The notes: generated by a model from the sequence alone, not told the origin. A stretch of 64,000 nt of DNA from JAJPHI01 sp035541875 (GCA_035541875.1 DATKML010000058.1:62001-126000), one strand, 5' to 3'. Shown: positions 14,720 through 23,173, counted from the first letter of the stretch. A program made the numbers and translations.

Positions 14720-15904
14720 ATGCCTTTGAACGATTTCCTTTTCACGTCTGAGTCTGTTTCCGAGGGTCATCCCGACAAAATGTGCGATCAGATCTCGGAC
14801 GCGGTGCTTGACTCCCTGCTCGCCGAAGATCCCAACTCCCGCGTTGCGCTTGAGACTCTGGCCAAGACTGGTCTTATCGTTCTGGCAGGTGAAATCACCA
14901 CCAAGGCGAGCCCGGATTTCATCAAGATTGCCCGCAAGACGGCGGTTGAAATCGGTTACGACCATGATGACGTAGGCTTCAACGGCGATATGTGCGCCGT
15001 GCTAACCGCGATCGAACCCCAATCGCCCGATATTTCGCAGGGCGTTACGGAAGGCGAAGGGCTTCATAAGGAACAGGGCGCGGGCGACCAGGGCCTGATG
15101 TTTGGCTATGCCTGCGACGAGACCCCCGAGCTGATGCCGCTGCCGATCGCGTTGGCCCATCGTCTGATGGAGAATCTGACGGCGCTCCGTAAGCAAAAAA
15201 AGCTCGATTTTCTCCGCCCCGACGGCAAAAGCCAGGTCACGGTGCGCTATGCCGACGGTCGCCCGGTCGGTGTTTCGGCGGTCGTTATTTCGACGCAGCA
15301 TTCTCCGAACGTGAGCCACTCGACGATTCGCGAGGCGATGATCGAAGAGCTCATCAAGAAGACGGTACCGGCGCAGTATCTCGACAAATCGACGGTCTTT
15401 CACGTGAATCCGACCGGTAGTTTCGTCGTTGGTGGACCTCACGGCGACTGCGGTCTGACGGGCCGCAAGATTATCGTTGATAGCTACGGCGGCTATGGCC
15501 GTCACGGCGGTGGTGCCTTCTCGGGTAAGGATCCCTCGAAGGTCGACCGCTCAGCCTGCTATATGGCGCGCTATGTTGCGAAGAACGTCGTGGCGGCCGG
15601 GTTGGCTAAGCGCTGCGAGATTCAGGTCGCTTACGCGATCGGTGTTGCCGAACCCGTTTCCTTGCTCATCGATACTTTCGACACCGGCACAGTGCCGGAT
15701 CAGAAGCTCTCTTCGGCGCTGCGCGAAATTTTCGACTTCCGTCCCGCCGGCATTATTAAGACGCTCGACCTTAAGCGGCCGATCTACCAAAAGACGGCCT
15801 CCTATGGGCACTTCGGACGTCCGGCCGAGAATGGCTATTTCCCGTGGGAACGGGTGGATCGCGTCGATGCGCTGAAGAGTGCTTTCCGCACCGCCAGCCG
15901 CTAA
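14720..15904 (+). CDS. metK: S-adenosylmethionine synthetase
   Basis: A 394-residue, full-length MetK, which makes S-adenosylmethionine from methionine and ATP in the cytoplasm. All family signatures are present: SEGHPDKMCDQISDAVLDS near the N-terminus (the ATP-binding His and the metal-binding Asp), GAGDQGLMFGYACDE in the middle, and GGGAFSGKDPSKVDRSA, the P-loop-like motif, in the C-terminal third. The gene is followed after 38 bases by ahcY, so synthesis of SAM and recycling of SAH are co-transcribed. It feeds the methyltransferase and the radical SAM enzyme PqqE, among others. Confidence 0.97.
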   Translation: MPLNDFLFTSESVSEGHPDKMCDQISDAVLDSLLAEDPNSRVALETLAKTGLIVLAGEITTKASPDFIKIARKTAVEIGYDHDDVGFNGDMCAVLTAIEPQSPDISQGVTEGEGLHKEQGAGDQGLMFGYACDETPELMPLPIALAHRLMENLTALRKQKKLDFLRPDGKSQVTVRYADGRPVGVSAVVISTQHSPNVSHSTIREAMIEELIKKTVPAQYLDKSTVFHVNPTGSFVVGGPHGDCGLTGRKIIVDSYGGYGRHGGGAFSGKDPSKVDRSACYMARYVAKNVVAAGLAKRCEIQVAYAIGVAEPVSLLIDTFDTGTVPDQKLSSALREIFDFRPAGIIKTLDLKRPIYQKTASYGHFGRPAENGYFPWERVDRVDALKSAFRTASR

Positions 15905-15942
15905 TTGAATCGCCTTCCCTAGCAGTTACTGGAGGATCTCCG

Positions 15943-17214
15943 ATGCCTGAACGTCACGCAGGGCACGATGTGCACGATATTGGCCTGGCTGGTGCCGGCC
16001 GCAAGCGTATTGAATGGGCCGACCATCAGATGCCGGTGCTCCGACTGATTCGTGAGAGATTCGCGAAGGAACAGCCCCTCAAGGGTTATCGGATGGCTGC
16101 CTGCCTCCATATAACCTGCGAGACCGCGAATCTTCTGCGTGCTCTGAAAGCGGGAGGAGCCGAAGTCATCGCGTGCGCGAGTAATCCGCTTTCGACTCAG
16201 GATGACGTCGCGGCCGCCCTCGTAGCTGAATATGGCATCCCCACCTACGCGATTCACAACGAAGATCGCGATACTTACTACAGCCATCTGCGTGCCGTTC
16301 TCGCGGCGCATCCGAATATCACGATGGACGACGGCGCCGACCTCGTCAGCCTGCTCCATACCGAGTTCAAAGGCCAGGTGACCGAAGTCCGCGCCAGTAT
16401 GGAAGAGACCACGACCGGTGTTATTCGCCTCCGTGCGATGGAGCAGGACAACGCCCTCAAGATTCCCGTGGTCGCCGTCAACGACGCGCAGACCAAGCAT
16501 CTGTTCGATAACCGCTACGGCACCGGCCAATCGACCCTCGACGGGATTATCCGCGCGACCGGCGTTCTCGTAGCCGGCTCGGTTCTCGTGGTTGCGGGCT
16601 ACGGATGGTGCGGCAAGGGTATCGCCCTGCGCGCTCGTGGGCTCGGAGCGGTCGTGGTTGTTACCGAGGTCGATCCGATTCGCGCGCTCGAAGCGGCGAT
16701 GGACGGTTTCCGCGTGATGCCGATGGTCGAAGCTGCCGCGATCGGCGATATCTTCGTCACGGCCACCGGTGACCATTCGGTTATCGACTCCCCGCACTTC
16801 AAGCTGATGAAAAACGGCGCGTTCCTCTCGAACTCCGGCCACTTCGACGTCGAGATCAATATCGCCTATCTCAACGATTCAGCGTCCAAGATCGACCGCG
16901 ACGTGACCCGTCACGTCGATGCGTACCATCTCAAGAATGGCCGCACGATCTACGTGCTTGGACAAGGCCGGCTGGTGAACCTGGCTTGCGCCGAGGGCCA
17001 TCCCGCGCAGGTAATGGATATGAGCTTCGCGACGCAGGCGATGGCCTCGCACTGGGTGGCGACGAATCCGCCGCTGCCGATCAAGGTGCACGAGGTCCCG
17101 CAGGCGATCGAGAACGAAGTCGCGGCCCTGAAGCTCGCCGCGATGGGAATCAAGATCGATACCCTGAGCGAAGAACAGAAGAAGTACCTGACGAGCTGGC
17201 AATCCGGAACGTAA
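15943..17214 (+). CDS. ahcY: Adenosylhomocysteinase
   Basis: A 423-residue S-adenosylhomocysteine hydrolase, which splits SAH into adenosine and homocysteine and so relieves product inhibition of methyltransferases. The NAD-binding Rossmann motif is VVAGYGWCGKGIALRARG. ALKAGGAEVIACASNPLSTQDDVAAAL and the TTTGVIRLRAM/NDAQTKHLFDNRYGTGQS segments carry substrate-binding residues. The frame is open upstream into metK (to 15844), but ATG 15943 has GGAGG 7 bases before it and gives the usual N-terminus. The closing TSWQSGT stands where most family members end in KPDHYRY, as seen in several shorter bacterial forms. Confidence 0.95.
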   Translation: MPERHAGHDVHDIGLAGAGRKRIEWADHQMPVLRLIRERFAKEQPLKGYRMAACLHITCETANLLRALKAGGAEVIACASNPLSTQDDVAAALVAEYGIPTYAIHNEDRDTYYSHLRAVLAAHPNITMDDGADLVSLLHTEFKGQVTEVRASMEETTTGVIRLRAMEQDNALKIPVVAVNDAQTKHLFDNRYGTGQSTLDGIIRATGVLVAGSVLVVAGYGWCGKGIALRARGLGAVVVVTEVDPIRALEAAMDGFRVMPMVEAAAIGDIFVTATGDHSVIDSPHFKLMKNGAFLSNSGHFDVEINIAYLNDSASKIDRDVTRHVDAYHLKNGRTIYVLGQGRLVNLACAEGHPAQVMDMSFATQAMASHWVATNPPLPIKVHEVPQAIENEVAALKLAAMGIKIDTLSEEQKKYLTSWQSGT

Positions 17215-17257
17215 TTCCGCGCAGTCGATCTAAATGCTATGCGAGCGTCCTCGGCTA

Positions 17258-17683
17258 TTAGGGCGTTAGCAGGCGTTCAGCTATGTCGCCGTCGAATTGC
17301 TCAAAATGGCGGAGGTTCCAAGTATAGATGGTCTCCGCCTTAGCTTTGACGGCGCATCGCGCGATCAACAGATCGTAGATGGTGCCGCCGTAGATCCTAT
17401 TGGCGGACGCTTCCTTGAGCGCCTCGTAATACTCCTCGCCCGTCAGTCCTACGAGTTTCAGCCGCTCGCGGATGTTTTCGATGAACAGCATCACCTGATC
17501 GCCAGTTAGGCGATGTCGCCCAGGTAGCCGCGTCATGGTCGCGTAGATCTCCGCCAAGCTGTGTGTCGCACAGGTATCACTAGTCTTATCGGCGGCGAGA
17601 AACGCCGCCAAACTGCGCTCGTGATGTTCATGTTCTTCCATGAAGATCGGAATCAGCACCGAAGTATCGAAGAAAGCGCTCAA
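17258..17683 (-). CDS. vapC: PIN-domain toxin, VapC type
   Basis: A 141-residue PIN-domain ribonuclease. The acidic active-site set is present: Asp6 in FFDTSVLIPIF, a Glu in HSLAEIYATMTRLP, and Asp in GTIYDLLIARCAVKAKAETIYTWNLRHF. VapC toxins cleave tRNA or rRNA and are held inactive by their antitoxin. The start codon is TTG, sharing bases with the antitoxin TGA stop in a TTGA overlap, so toxin translation depends on the upstream gene. It is convergent with ahcY. Confidence 0.85.
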   Translation of the reverse strand: MSAFFDTSVLIPIFMEEHEHHERSLAAFLAADKTSDTCATHSLAEIYATMTRLPGRHRLTGDQVMLFIENIRERLKLVGLTGEEYYEALKEASANRIYGGTIYDLLIARCAVKAKAETIYTWNLRHFEQFDGDIAERLLTP

Positions 17684-17964
17684 CGGTTGTGTCTAAGATT
17701 GCGGTCATCGCGCTCGTCCCGCACCTGCCGAAGCGTTTCTTCCACGGTTGCGGCGCTTAGCGGTTCACCGCTACGAAAAACCCAGACGCCTTGTTTTTTT
17801 CGTAGCTGAGCCCCGCCTCGGACCGGACGAAGCGTGATCGCCTCTCCCACACTCTCCAATTCGAGTTCGTCGCCAGCCGCTAGTTCTAGCTGGTCGCGAA
17901 GCGGTTTCGGCAGAACGATCCGTCCTGCTTTGTCCAAAGTGAGCCTGGCATTCATTGATGCCAT
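17680..17964 (-). CDS. vapB: AbrB/SpoVT-family antitoxin, VapB type
   Basis: A 94-residue antitoxin. The N-terminal swapped-hairpin DNA-binding domain reads LTLDKAGRIVLPKPLRDQLEL, then GDELELESVGEAITLRPVR. The C-terminal half (SGEPLSAATVEETLRQVRDERDD) should bind the toxin. Start options are ATG 17964 and ATG 17955; neither has a Shine-Dalgarno, and the second gives the usual family start MNARLTL. The inverted repeat at 17961-17981 overlaps or just precedes the start and is the likely operator for autorepression. Confidence 0.83.
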   Translation of the reverse strand: MASMNARLTLDKAGRIVLPKPLRDQLELAAGDELELESVGEAITLRPVRGGAQLRKKQGVWVFRSGEPLSAATVEETLRQVRDERDDRNLRHNR

Positions 17965-17981
17965 TTTACATTAAAAAATGG
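17961..17981. promoter_or_regulatory. Inverted repeat, likely operator of the toxin-antitoxin operon
   Basis: CCATTTT (17961-17967) and AAAATGG (17975-17981) form a perfect 7-bp inverted repeat with a 7-base AT-rich spacer at the antitoxin start. AbrB-fold antitoxins commonly bind such sites. Seen in sequence; binding is inferred. Confidence 0.5.
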
Positions 17982-18058
17982 TATCTCGAAAGATGCACGT
18001 TCCGACCCAATGCCATTACGCCGTTGCTGAATCTGGCGCGGAGAGGGACGTGGCCGAG

Positions 18059-18084
18059 ATTCTCCGGCTGCGCCTCAGGATGAC
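18059..18084 (+). repeat. Short relative of the ATCCT...AGGAT dispersed repeat
   Basis: ATTCTCCGGCTGCGCC followed by TCAGGATGAC resembles a shortened version of the units at 9819-9862 and 34990-35032. It lies downstream of the VTT-domain gene and upstream of the toxin-antitoxin operon. Confidence 0.4.
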
Positions 18085-18115
18085 TTGGATAAAGCCGTCG
18101 GGACAGTAACGAGTA

Positions 18116-18817
18116 CTACGCCTCGATTGGGACTTTGTTCCAGCGGCGGTACATCTCCCCACCGATAAAGCAGCAGATAATCAGGCCGATCGCGATGAAG
18201 AAGCGCGGCGATGTCGGATGCCAAAGTGCGTCGCCGAGGAAGGCGAACAAGATGGTGCCAGGGATCATCCCGATCACGCTCGCCCAAAAATAGTCGTTGA
18301 ACTCGATTGGCGAGGCCCCGGCCAGCAGGTTTAGCGCATTGTACGGGATTACGGGTACCAGACGCAGATAAAGAATTACGTAGAATCCGTTACGTACCAG
18401 ATGATCGAGCAGATGGCGAAAACGATTCGGCGTGATGCGATCGACGAAGGATTGCCCGAGGAAGCGGCCCGCGCCAAAAGCGATCAGAGCACCTGAGTTA
18501 GCTCCAACCAAAGACCAGACCGCACCGCGGAAAGCGCCGAAGGCCAGTCCACCCGCGATCGTCATGACGGCGCCCGGAACCAGAAAGGATGGCCCGACGG
18601 CGTACAACAGCACATACGCGATCGGCCCCCATGCTCCCCACGAGAGCACTTCGGCCTTCATCGAGGCCGGGTTCCTGAACCAATCGCTATGAACGTAAAG
18701 TAAGAATGTTGAACCCCCGATGAGGGTGATCAGGAAGGCGATACGCAGGGCCTTACTGACCCAAGAATCGGATTCCCGCTTGATTGCAGGGCCTGAAATT
18801 GGACTCGCAGCTGCCAT
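18116..18817 (-). CDS. TVP38/TMEM64 (VTT-domain, SNARE-associated) membrane protein
   Basis: A 233-residue integral membrane protein of the DedA/VTT superfamily. A first helix lies at about residues 22-42, and the VTT core from about 58 to 205 contains the conserved PGAVMTIAGGLAFGAFRGAVWSLVGANSGALIAFGAGRFLG and RLVPVIPYNALNLLAGAS, where the re-entrant loop residues Arg, Pro and Asn sit. DedA/VTT proteins are implicated in lipid scrambling and flipping, including recycling of polyprenyl phosphate and phospholipids. The gene is on the same strand as rapZ, 88 bases downstream, and could be read through from it. The specific substrate is unknown. Confidence 0.85.
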   Translation of the reverse strand: MAAASPISGPAIKRESDSWVSKALRIAFLITLIGGSTFLLYVHSDWFRNPASMKAEVLSWGAWGPIAYVLLYAVGPSFLVPGAVMTIAGGLAFGAFRGAVWSLVGANSGALIAFGAGRFLGQSFVDRITPNRFRHLLDHLVRNGFYVILYLRLVPVIPYNALNLLAGASPIEFNDYFWASVIGMIPGTILFAFLGDALWHPTSPRFFIAIGLIICCFIGGEMYRRWNKVPIEA

Positions 18818-18905
18818 AAACTGGGCTTAATGATACGCAGGCGCCGTCTTTTGTGACAAGGCGCTTTCGTTAATTGCTCACCACTTCTGATAGCGGAGAT
18901 GCGGT

Positions 18906-19910
18906 TCAGCGCGCGATATCGTGATCGCGTACCTGGGCCTCGAAACCAGCCTGATGGAGCCGGCCCTTCAGTTCGCGGACCAGTGCGGGGGAGCGATGAC
19001 GCCCGCCGGTGCATCCGATTCCAATCGAGAGGTAGCTCTTGCCTTCGCGGCGATAGAGAGGAATCAGGAATTCGAGCAGTTTCCCGATGTCGTTTACGAA
19101 GCGCCGCGCTTCCGGATGCCCCATCACATGCCCCTGCACTCGCACATCGGTGCCGTCGAGGGGCCGCAAGGTCGCAACAAAGAACGGGTTCGGAATAAAG
19201 CGGGCATCGAAAATAAGGTCGAGCCCGACCGGACTACCGTACTTATAGCCGAAAGAGACCAGTGTGATCGCCATCCGATCGCCATTATGCGATCCCATCA
19301 CGGAAGCAGTGATAATCTCGCGCAACTCATGAATCGTCGTGGTCGAGGTGTCGATTACCCGAGTCGCGCGGTCACGCATCTCGGCCAAGGCTAATCGCTC
19401 GCGCCGAATGCTATCGACGATACTGCCGACGCCCTGCGCCAGCGGATGAGGCCGGCGGCTTTCGGAGTAGCGGCGCGCGAGCACCTCGTCGGAGGCATCA
19501 AGGAACAGAATCTCGGGTCTGAAGCCCCGCCGTTCGAGCTCATCGAAGGTCTTGGGCCATGCGGGGAAAAAGAGCCGCTCACGGGGATCGATCGCCAACG
19601 CTACGCGTTCGGCCGGTGGACTATGCGCCGCGGCCAACTGGACCACATTCAAGGCCAGGGCAACCGGCAGGTTATCGACGCAGTAAAAGCCCAAGTCCTC
19701 CAGCACGCGCATCGCCGATGCGCGCCCAGAGCCCGCGACGCCCGTAACGATAATCAGCCTCGTCGGCTTCGATGAGTTCGGTGCAGCTGCGGCCTCTTTC
19801 GACCCACCAGTTTTGCCGCTGGCGGATCGCGCCTTAAGGCGTGGCTTGCCCTTCGCCGAAGTCACTTCGGACTCTCGCTTGGCTTTCTCTTTGCGCTTTC
19901 GCTTGCCCAT
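18906..19910 (-). CDS. rapZ: RapZ/YvcJ family nucleotide-binding protein with degenerate P-loop
   Basis: A 334-residue RapZ homologue. The first 50 residues are a Lys/Arg/Ala/Ser-rich, probably disordered extension (MGKRKRKEKAKRE at its start) not found in E. coli RapZ. The nucleotide domain begins RLIIVTGVAGSGRASAMRVLEDLGFYCVDNLP. The Walker A motif GxxGxGK[S/T] reads GVAGSGRA, with Arg63 for the catalytic Lys and Ala64 for Ser/Thr, so ATP/GTP binding is doubtful. The C-terminal domain, which binds GlmZ RNA and metabolite in E. coli, keeps SFGYKYGSP, DARFIPNPFF and IGCTGGRHRSPALV. Role here: probably regulation of amino-sugar or cell-envelope synthesis, by analogy. It follows ptsN by 73 bases with no hprK between. 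Confidence 0.9.
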   Translation of the reverse strand: MGKRKRKEKAKRESEVTSAKGKPRLKARSASGKTGGSKEAAAAPNSSKPTRLIIVTGVAGSGRASAMRVLEDLGFYCVDNLPVALALNVVQLAAAHSPPAERVALAIDPRERLFFPAWPKTFDELERRGFRPEILFLDASDEVLARRYSESRRPHPLAQGVGSIVDSIRRERLALAEMRDRATRVIDTSTTTIHELREIITASVMGSHNGDRMAITLVSFGYKYGSPVGLDLIFDARFIPNPFFVATLRPLDGTDVRVQGHVMGHPEARRFVNDIGKLLEFLIPLYRREGKSYLSIGIGCTGGRHRSPALVRELKGRLHQAGFEAQVRDHDIAR

Positions 19911-19983
19911 CGCTTTGCTCGGTGACAGGCGGTCTTTGTCTGAAGCGCTAAACGAGACGATTCAAGCTACGATCGGCCCTGCC

Positions 19984-20445
19984 TCAGTGCCTGTTGTCCT
20001 CTTCGATTATCAGACGATAGATTTCGCTGGCCTCGTTCGCGCTCATCAACTGATCGCGGAACGAATTATCGCGAAAGAGGCGTGACACACGCGCCAAGGC
20101 CTTCAGATGCAGACTGGCTGAATCCTCGGGAGCGACCAATAGAAAGAAAAGATGCGTCGGATTGCCGTCGAGAGAATCGAAATCGACGCCCTTACGGCAG
20201 CGTCCGAAGACACCGACGATATCCTTTACGCCAGAGATCTTGCCGTGTGGGATCGCGATACCATCGCCGATAGCGGTCGAGCCCAGCCTCTCCCGCTCTG
20301 CGAGCACGCCTTTCAGGCTGGCCAGGTTGATTTCGCGCTGGTCTGAAGTGAGGCAGGTCGCCAGTTCGTTGAGAATTTGCGGTTTATCTTGGCCGTTAAG
20401 GTTCGGCAGAATCCGCTCAGGGGTCAGGACTTCGGCGATTTTCAT
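19984..20445 (-). CDS. ptsN: PTS EIIA-Ntr-type regulatory protein PtsN
   Basis: A 153-residue EIIA domain of the fructose/mannitol type. The phosphorylated histidine is in GDGIAIPHGKISGV; LFLLVAPEDSASLHLKALARVSRLFRD is the usual second signature. In the nitrogen PTS, PtsN receives phosphate from HPr-type proteins and acts on transporters, kinases and metabolism rather than on sugar uptake. It lies 25 bases after hpf in the rpoN operon, the classical position. No EIIB or EIIC is encoded nearby, in agreement with a purely regulatory role. Confidence 0.94.
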   Translation of the reverse strand: MKIAEVLTPERILPNLNGQDKPQILNELATCLTSDQREINLASLKGVLAERERLGSTAIGDGIAIPHGKISGVKDIVGVFGRCRKGVDFDSLDGNPTHLFFLLVAPEDSASLHLKALARVSRLFRDNSFRDQLMSANEASEIYRLIIEEDNRH

Positions 20446-20470
20446 TTTCTAAGTACGAGAATCGATGGAA

Positions 20471-20899
20471 TCAGCTTTCTTCGATCGCTGTCATTATCGC
20501 CCCGGTCGAGGCTGTTCGTACGCGTCGCGTCGAGCTTTTCTCCAAATGGTTTTGTAGCTGTTTCGCTGCCTTCTCGGCGAGGAGATCGATGACCGAGTAA
20601 AGATCCTTGGTCTCCTCACGTGCGGCAAACTCGAGTTTGCCCGATTTCAGGGTCACTTCGCCAGACTGACGATGTTTGTCCACCGCCAGTATCAGATAGG
20701 TTTCACAATCGCGTTTGAAGTGTTTGGCAATTCGCCCGAACTTGCGTTCGGCGTAAGTTCGCAGCGCATCGGTCGGATCGACATGGCGAAACGTGATCGA
20801 AACATTCGACTTGGGCGTCGAACGTGGGGCTTTAACTCCATCGGCCTTGGAAGTCGTGGCGACCTTCGTTTTGCGCTGTCCAGTCTGAGGTCTTTTCAT
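20471..20899 (-). CDS. hpf: Ribosome hibernation promoting factor (HPF/YfiA), short form
   Basis: A 142-residue ribosome-associated inhibitor of the sigma-54 modulation/S30AE family. The domain at about residues 28-127 has FRHVDPTDALRTYAERKFGRIAKHF and SVIDLLAEKAAKQLQNHLEK, the beta-alpha-beta-beta-beta-alpha layout. There is no C-terminal dimerisation domain as in long HPF, so it would act like the short gamma-proteobacterial form. The first 27 residues are a basic extension (MKRPQTGQRKTKVA at its start). It lies directly downstream of rpoN (21 bases), the conserved order. Confidence 0.92.
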   Translation of the reverse strand: MKRPQTGQRKTKVATTSKADGVKAPRSTPKSNVSITFRHVDPTDALRTYAERKFGRIAKHFKRDCETYLILAVDKHRQSGEVTLKSGKLEFAAREETKDLYSVIDLLAEKAAKQLQNHLEKSSTRRVRTASTGAIMTAIEES

Positions 20900-20920
20900 A
20901 CCCGACGCCTTCCGGAAGAA

Positions 20921-22468
20921 CTAAATCCGCTTGCGGCGGCTCGACGGGAGGATCCCAAGCGCATCTCGATATTTGGCGACGGTACGGCGCGCGATCGTAA
21001 TTTGATCCGTGCTCAGCATCTCGGCGATCGCCTGGTCGGATAAAGGATTGTTCTGCGCCTCTCCGGCGATGAGCGTCTTGATCTTCTCTTTCACCGTCTC
21101 GGAGCTCACGTCTCCGCCGTCCGTGCCCTTCACACCGGAGGTGAAGAAGAATTTGAGCTCAAAGATACCGCGAGGCGTATGGGCGTATTTGTTAGCAGTC
21201 GCCCGGCTTATCGTCGACTCGTGCATGCTGATGTCATCGGCGACATCTTTGAGCACGAGGGGCTTCAACTGGCTGATGCCATGCTCAAAGAATGCCCGCT
21301 GAAATTTCACGATCGAATTCGCGACCTTCAAAATCGTTTGCTGACGCTGGAAGATCGATTTAACCAGCAACCGAGCGGATTTCATCCGCTCCTGCATGTA
21401 GTCCTTGGTGGCTTGCGTGACTGTGCCATCGTTGAGGACGCGCTGGTAATAGCTTGCCAGTCGCAGACGCGGCACGGCGCTCTCGTTCAAGGTTACGATG
21501 AAATCTTCCCCGACTTTCTGGATATAGACGTCAGGGACCACATAGGTTGGCTCGGCGCCGCCGTAATCGCGACCGGGCTTTGGCTCCAGCAGTGCGATCG
21601 TCTTCGCGGCTTCACGGACCATCTCCAGCGAGACGCCCAATTCCTTGGCGATTTCGGGAAAGCGATGCTTCTCTAAAAGGCCTAAATGGTCGCGGATAAT
21701 GCGTGCCGGGAGCGATTCTTCCATTCCGAGGCCGCGCAGCTGCAACAGCAGACACTGCTGCAGATCCTTCGCGCCGACACCTGCCGGGTCGAGACGCTGA
21801 ACCGCGCGCAGAACTCGTTCTACCTCGCTTTCGCTGGTTTCAAGTTGTGCGGCCAACTCGGCGACCGGGGTTTCCAGATATCCGTCGTCACTGAGGTTAT
21901 AGATGATCGTAGCGCCGATACGCTGATCTACTGCGCTCAGGCTGGAGAGCCGGAGCTGCCACATCAGATGTTCCTCGAGAGAGGTGCGTCGGGTCAGGCG
22001 ATTTTCGAGGGCCTGTTGGCGTTCGTCGTCGTCACCGGCGGCTTCACTGTCCTGCCAGTTGTTTGAGTAGGTTTCGAGATATTCCCGCCAGTCGAGATTC
22101 TCGATCCCCGGATCCTGCACCTCTGCCGCCGCATCAGGCGCATCGGTGATGAGTGGTTCAGCAGGCGTTTCAACCGGCCCCGCTTCCCACTCCGTATCGA
22201 GCGCGCCATTACCAGCCTCGGGTTCGGGAGGTAGGGGCTCTCCGTCGGTCGAAGCGAGTTCGGTATCGGCATCGCTGTTCGCGGCCGTCTCGCCGACGCT
22301 CTGGTCGAGCGGTTCGAGCATCGGGTTCGAGTCGAGTTCGCTCTGTACGACCGCCTCCAATTCGGGTAGCGAATATTGGAGGATCTTAATTGCCTGCTGC
22401 AGTTGCGGCGTCATCACCAGCTTGAGCTTGAGCCCAGTGGTGAGTGACAGTCTCTGTTCGAGCGCCAT
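20921..22468 (-). CDS. rpoN: RNA polymerase sigma-54 factor
   Basis: A 515-residue sigma-54. Region I is complete and glutamine-rich (LVMTPQLQQAIKILQYSLPELEAVVQ with SELDSNPMLEP), followed by an acidic linker (about residues 60-150), the core-binding region, the central helix-turn-helix (SLQ/STISRATANKYAHTPRGIFELK) and the RpoN box, here ARRTVAKYRDALGI, which reads the -24 element. It directs transcription that needs ATP-driven enhancer-binding activators; none is in the window. It is followed by hpf, ptsN and rapZ. lptB, normally directly upstream in this arrangement, is missing. Confidence 0.97.
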   Translation of the reverse strand: MALEQRLSLTTGLKLKLVMTPQLQQAIKILQYSLPELEAVVQSELDSNPMLEPLDQSVGETAANSDADTELASTDGEPLPPEPEAGNGALDTEWEAGPVETPAEPLITDAPDAAAEVQDPGIENLDWREYLETYSNNWQDSEAAGDDDERQQALENRLTRRTSLEEHLMWQLRLSSLSAVDQRIGATIIYNLSDDGYLETPVAELAAQLETSESEVERVLRAVQRLDPAGVGAKDLQQCLLLQLRGLGMEESLPARIIRDHLGLLEKHRFPEIAKELGVSLEMVREAAKTIALLEPKPGRDYGGAEPTYVVPDVYIQKVGEDFIVTLNESAVPRLRLASYYQRVLNDGTVTQATKDYMQERMKSARLLVKSIFQRQQTILKVANSIVKFQRAFFEHGISQLKPLVLKDVADDISMHESTISRATANKYAHTPRGIFELKFFFTSGVKGTDGGDVSSETVKEKIKTLIAGEAQNNPLSDQAIAEMLSTDQITIARRTVAKYRDALGILPSSRRKRI

Positions 22469-22489
22469 TGTTCCTAAATGCTTGTACGG

Positions 22490-23173
22490 CTAATTGCTGA
22501 TATTGGCCGGTACCTCATTATCGCGGGATTTATCATCATGAGGGAAGATCCTAGCTTTAACCTGACCCAACACATCGCTTTTGCCAGTGTCGAGATGAAC
22601 TACGATCTTGTCTCCGCTTATTTCATCTTTGTCGTCGTGACATGAGGGAGAGCCGGTTAGTACCACGGTGTGGGCCGCCTGGTTCATGACGCCATGGTCA
22701 CCGGTACAAAAGCGCTGACCCTGACTCATTCGCACGTTGCCCTCAGCAAACATCTCTTGAATCTGGTGAAAATCCTTCCCGTACTTAACGTCCAGCGAGT
22801 CGGTCCATAGGTCGCCATCGGCCTGTTTGGCGTGGACGTTGCCTTTGAAGAGCACCGAGTTGCCCTTGTAGTCGAGGGTCATCGTGTCCGATTGGATATT
22901 CACCGGGCCGCGATTTTTCGTGTTCCCAAAATCGCCGAACGGATTGTCGTCGGGCTTTCCCGAGTTCTTATTCGAAGTATCCTTCGCTGCAGCTTTCGCG
23001 GTCTTCGCCGGCGACGAAGTGGCGGCATTCGCTCCGGGGCTTGGAGCCGGGTTCTGGGCATAGGCCGCGGGGGTAAGCTTGATGGTAAGAATCAAAGCAA
23101 TCGCGATCGTACCGAGCATCGGTCCCATCGCATCAGGTTCCCGCCGGAGGCGAAGTTCAGGAGGCTTTCGCAT
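22490..23173 (-). CDS. lptA: LPS transport periplasmic protein LptA
   Basis: A 227-residue OstA/LptA-family protein, the periplasmic bridge of the Lpt machine that carries lipopolysaccharide to the outer membrane. A signal peptide (about residues 16-40, MLGTIAIALILTIKLTPAAYAQ) is followed by a Pro/Ala/Lys-rich linker and the beta-jellyroll NIQSDTMTLDYKGNSVLFKGNVHAKQ to the end. Two cysteines (RFCTGDHG and SPSCHDD) could form a disulfide. ATG 23173 overlaps lptC by 17 bases; ATG 23128 is an alternative that gives a tighter signal peptide. Only 21 bases separate it from rpoN, with no lptB. Confidence 0.9.
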   Translation of the reverse strand: MRKPPELRLRREPDAMGPMLGTIAIALILTIKLTPAAYAQNPAPSPGANAATSSPAKTAKAAAKDTSNKNSGKPDDNPFGDFGNTKNRGPVNIQSDTMTLDYKGNSVLFKGNVHAKQADGDLWTDSLDVKYGKDFHQIQEMFAEGNVRMSQGQRFCTGDHGVMNQAAHTVVLTGSPSCHDDKDEISGDKIVVHLDTGKSDVLGQVKARIFPHDDKSRDNEVPANISN

